Shown: positions 5,445 to 6,186 of the stretch, one piece after another | Layout of the letters: every line of letters starts with the position of its first letter | How positions within the stretch are numbered: the first letter of the stretch is position 1 | NCBI GenBank assembly: GCA_017407725.1 | Contig: JAFQWB010000038.1 | Span: forward strand, 1-6,186 | Length of the DNA: 6,186 nt | Direction of reading: 5' to 3' | DNA from: Clostridia bacterium | Lineage (GTDB): Bacteria > Bacillota_A > Clostridia > Oscillospirales > CAG-272 | Notes under the pieces: model-generated | What the model saw: the letters and a program-made list of their open reading frames with translations, nothing else | Databases searched by the model: none | What the model was told of the DNA's origin: nothing | Made by a program: the position numbers and the translations under genes

Positions 5445-5867
5445 ATGACCTCTCTTGAAATGTTATATGATACGGCTATGAAAAACGGTATTTATATCGA
5501 GAGCTTTTCCCTGCCGCTCTGCACCTCGCTTTCGGCAAAGTGCGGTAAGGATTATTATATCGGCATTGACAAGAGCAAGCTTTGCACCTCATCGGAAGAG
5601 GCGGTTATCATCGCACACGAGATAGGACACTGCGCCACCGACTCGTTTTATAGGGAAAACGAGTATTCGTCAAGACGCAAAAAATGTGAGAGACTTGCCG
5701 ACGAGTGGGCAATAAAAAATCTTCTTCCTCCCGATAAATTTTTATCAGCCTACGATCACGGCTGCAGAGAGCCGTGGGAATTTGCCGAGGAGCTTTCGGT
5801 AACAGTTTCATTTGCTCAAAAGGCAATGGAATACTACAAGGACAGAATTCTGTTAAGACAAATATAA
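5445..5867 (+). CDS. ImmA/IrrE-family zinc metallopeptidase (anti-repressor)
   Basis: A 140-residue protein of the ImmA/IrrE (COG2856-type) family. These cut a cognate XRE repressor, as shown for ImmA and ImmR of ICEBs1 and for IrrE and DdrO in Deinococcus. The zinc site is clear: HEIGH at 58-62 supplies two histidines and the catalytic glutamate E59, and E82 in CERLADEWAIKNLLP (81-95) matches the third ligand of the family's ExxAxxFA block. Residues 21-47 contain the strand-rich stretch ending YYIGIDKSKL that normally precedes the active-site helix. ATG 5445 lies 4 bases after the repressor stop, with AAAGGA about 11 bases upstream inside the end of that gene. The pairing strongly suggests that it inactivates the adjacent repressor in response to an unknown signal. 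The frame is intact. Confidence 0.92.
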   Translation: MTSLEMLYDTAMKNGIYIESFSLPLCTSLSAKCGKDYYIGIDKSKLCTSSEEAVIIAHEIGHCATDSFYRENEYSSRRKKCERLADEWAIKNLLPPDKFLSAYDHGCREPWEFAEELSVTVSFAQKAMEYYKDRILLRQI

Positions 5868-5907
5868 AAAAAGCTTATCACTCTCTTTAGGAGTGATAAG
5901 CTTTTTT
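5868..5907. terminator. Strong intrinsic terminator after the repressor-protease operon
   Basis: A perfect 13-bp stem AAGCTTATCACTC (5871-5883) with GAGTGATAAGCTT (5891-5903) encloses a 7-base loop. It is flanked by A5-6 on the left and TTTT on the right, so it works as a terminator for the plus strand and could also work for anything arriving on the minus strand. It begins right at the peptidase stop codon. Confidence 0.93.
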
Positions 5908-6053
5908 GTTAACAAAAACGGACACAAAAAGACGGTTTTTTAAAGTTTTTGCCGCACTGCATTACCCACCGTACTAGTAGGGGCGGAACGCGTATCCCGC
6001 ATACAGAATAATACTGCAAGACGAAATACTCTGTGTCTGTCATAAAGTGTACG

Positions 6054-6092
6054 ACATACCAAAGGCGCCCTCCGGGAGGGAGCTGGGTATGT
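6054..6092. repeat. Intergenic hairpin element (REP/MITE-like)
   Basis: ACATACC (6054-6060) pairs perfectly with GGTATGT (6086-6092). Inside this, GC (6065-6066) and CCCTC (6068-6072) pair with GAGGG (6076-6080) and GC (6082-6083) around a CGG loop with one G/A mismatch. No T-run follows, so it is not a terminator. The core CCCTCCGGGAGGGAGCTGG resembles repeated intergenic sequences I recall from many gut Firmicutes genomes. I cannot confirm copies elsewhere. Confidence 0.5.
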
Positions 6093-6112
6093 TATAATAC
6101 GAAGTGCAACAC

Positions 6113-6186
6113 CATCGTAAAATAAAGATTAAACAATAGAATAATGAATTTGTATTTTTGAGAGAAAGGCGTAGCCTTGAACGAAA
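6113..6186. repeat. Possible left half of a larger inverted-repeat element, cut by the window edge
   Basis: An AT-rich stretch (about 6113-6160) runs into a small perfect hairpin AAGGC-GTA-GCCTT (6166-6178). The last bases of the window (AA at 6185-6186) are placed to pair with TT at 6158-6159 around the same centre. This is what the middle of a long hairpin element would look like, with the right arm outside the window. The evidence is slight. Confidence 0.3.

Larger units (their letters stand above)
5908..6186. other. Non-coding region with several dyads, no gene seen
   Basis: No convincing reading frame with a ribosome site is present on either strand. There is no tRNA-like cloverleaf and no evident attachment-site repeat of anything elsewhere in the window. 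It contains an 8-base palindrome TACTAGTA (5972-5979), a GC-rich imperfect dyad around GGGGCGGAACGCGTATCCCGC (about 5980-6000), a stronger hairpin at 6054-6092, and an AT-rich stretch with a small hairpin at the window edge. The mix of unrelated dyads looks like a pile-up of dispersed intergenic repeats of the kind common in gut Clostridia. Confidence 0.5.

Noticed and set aside
6070..6098. TATAAT at 6093-6098 as a promoter
   Set aside because: No -35-like hexamer stands 16-18 bases upstream (it reads CTCCGG) and no gene follows in the window.
6054..6100. Hairpin at 6054-6092 as a terminator
   Set aside because: No T-run follows on either strand, and the operon already ends in a strong terminator at 5868-5907.
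1..6186. CRISPR array, tRNA or phage attachment site
   Set aside because: No regularly spaced repeats, no cloverleaf and no matching direct repeat pair that could be attL/attR were seen.

Overview
The window looks like chromosomal DNA of a spore-forming member of the Clostridia. It carries a dipicolinate synthase pair (dpaA-dpaB, also called spoVFA/spoVFB), clostridial-type phage genes, strong AGGAGG-like ribosome binding sites and a moderate GC content (judged by eye). No rRNA, tRNA or CRISPR array is visible. The exact species cannot be named from the sequence.

Layout. Positions 1-2795 (minus strand) hold a phage DNA-packaging module in the usual order: small terminase, large terminase, then a portal protein. 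The portal keeps only about its first 210 residues. It then reads in frame, without a stop, through the ribosome binding site of the next gene and into that gene, which leaves the window at position 1. This looks like a deletion junction, so the phage region is probably decayed. Positions 2971-4397 (plus strand) hold dpaA and dpaB, overlapping by ATGA, with a candidate promoter of their own and a strong two-way terminator at about 4412-4459. Positions 4500-4805 (minus) hold a 101-residue protein of unknown function. Positions 4961-5867 (plus) hold an XRE-family repressor followed by an ImmA/IrrE-family zinc metallopeptidase, ended by a strong hairpin terminator. The last ~280 bases are non-coding and contain several dyads that look like dispersed intergenic repeats.

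How the parts may work together. The 155-base gap between the 101-residue gene and the repressor is a compact two-way switch. Each gene has a near-consensus promoter (TTGACA, 17-base spacer, TATAAT or CATAAT). Four copies of TTTTATGA and one perfect 7-bp inverted repeat lie on or beside these promoters. The repressor probably binds them, and the ImmA-like protease probably relieves repression by cutting the repressor, as in ICEBs1-type and phage systems. Reading along the minus strand, the order is switch, 101-residue gene, dpaBA in reverse, terS, terL, portal. The sporulation genes therefore sit between two phage-like modules, in the opposite direction to the flanking minus-strand genes, with their own terminator. 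That is how a phage cargo gene (moron) is laid out, but an ordinary dpaAB locus flanked by separate insertions would look the same within this window.
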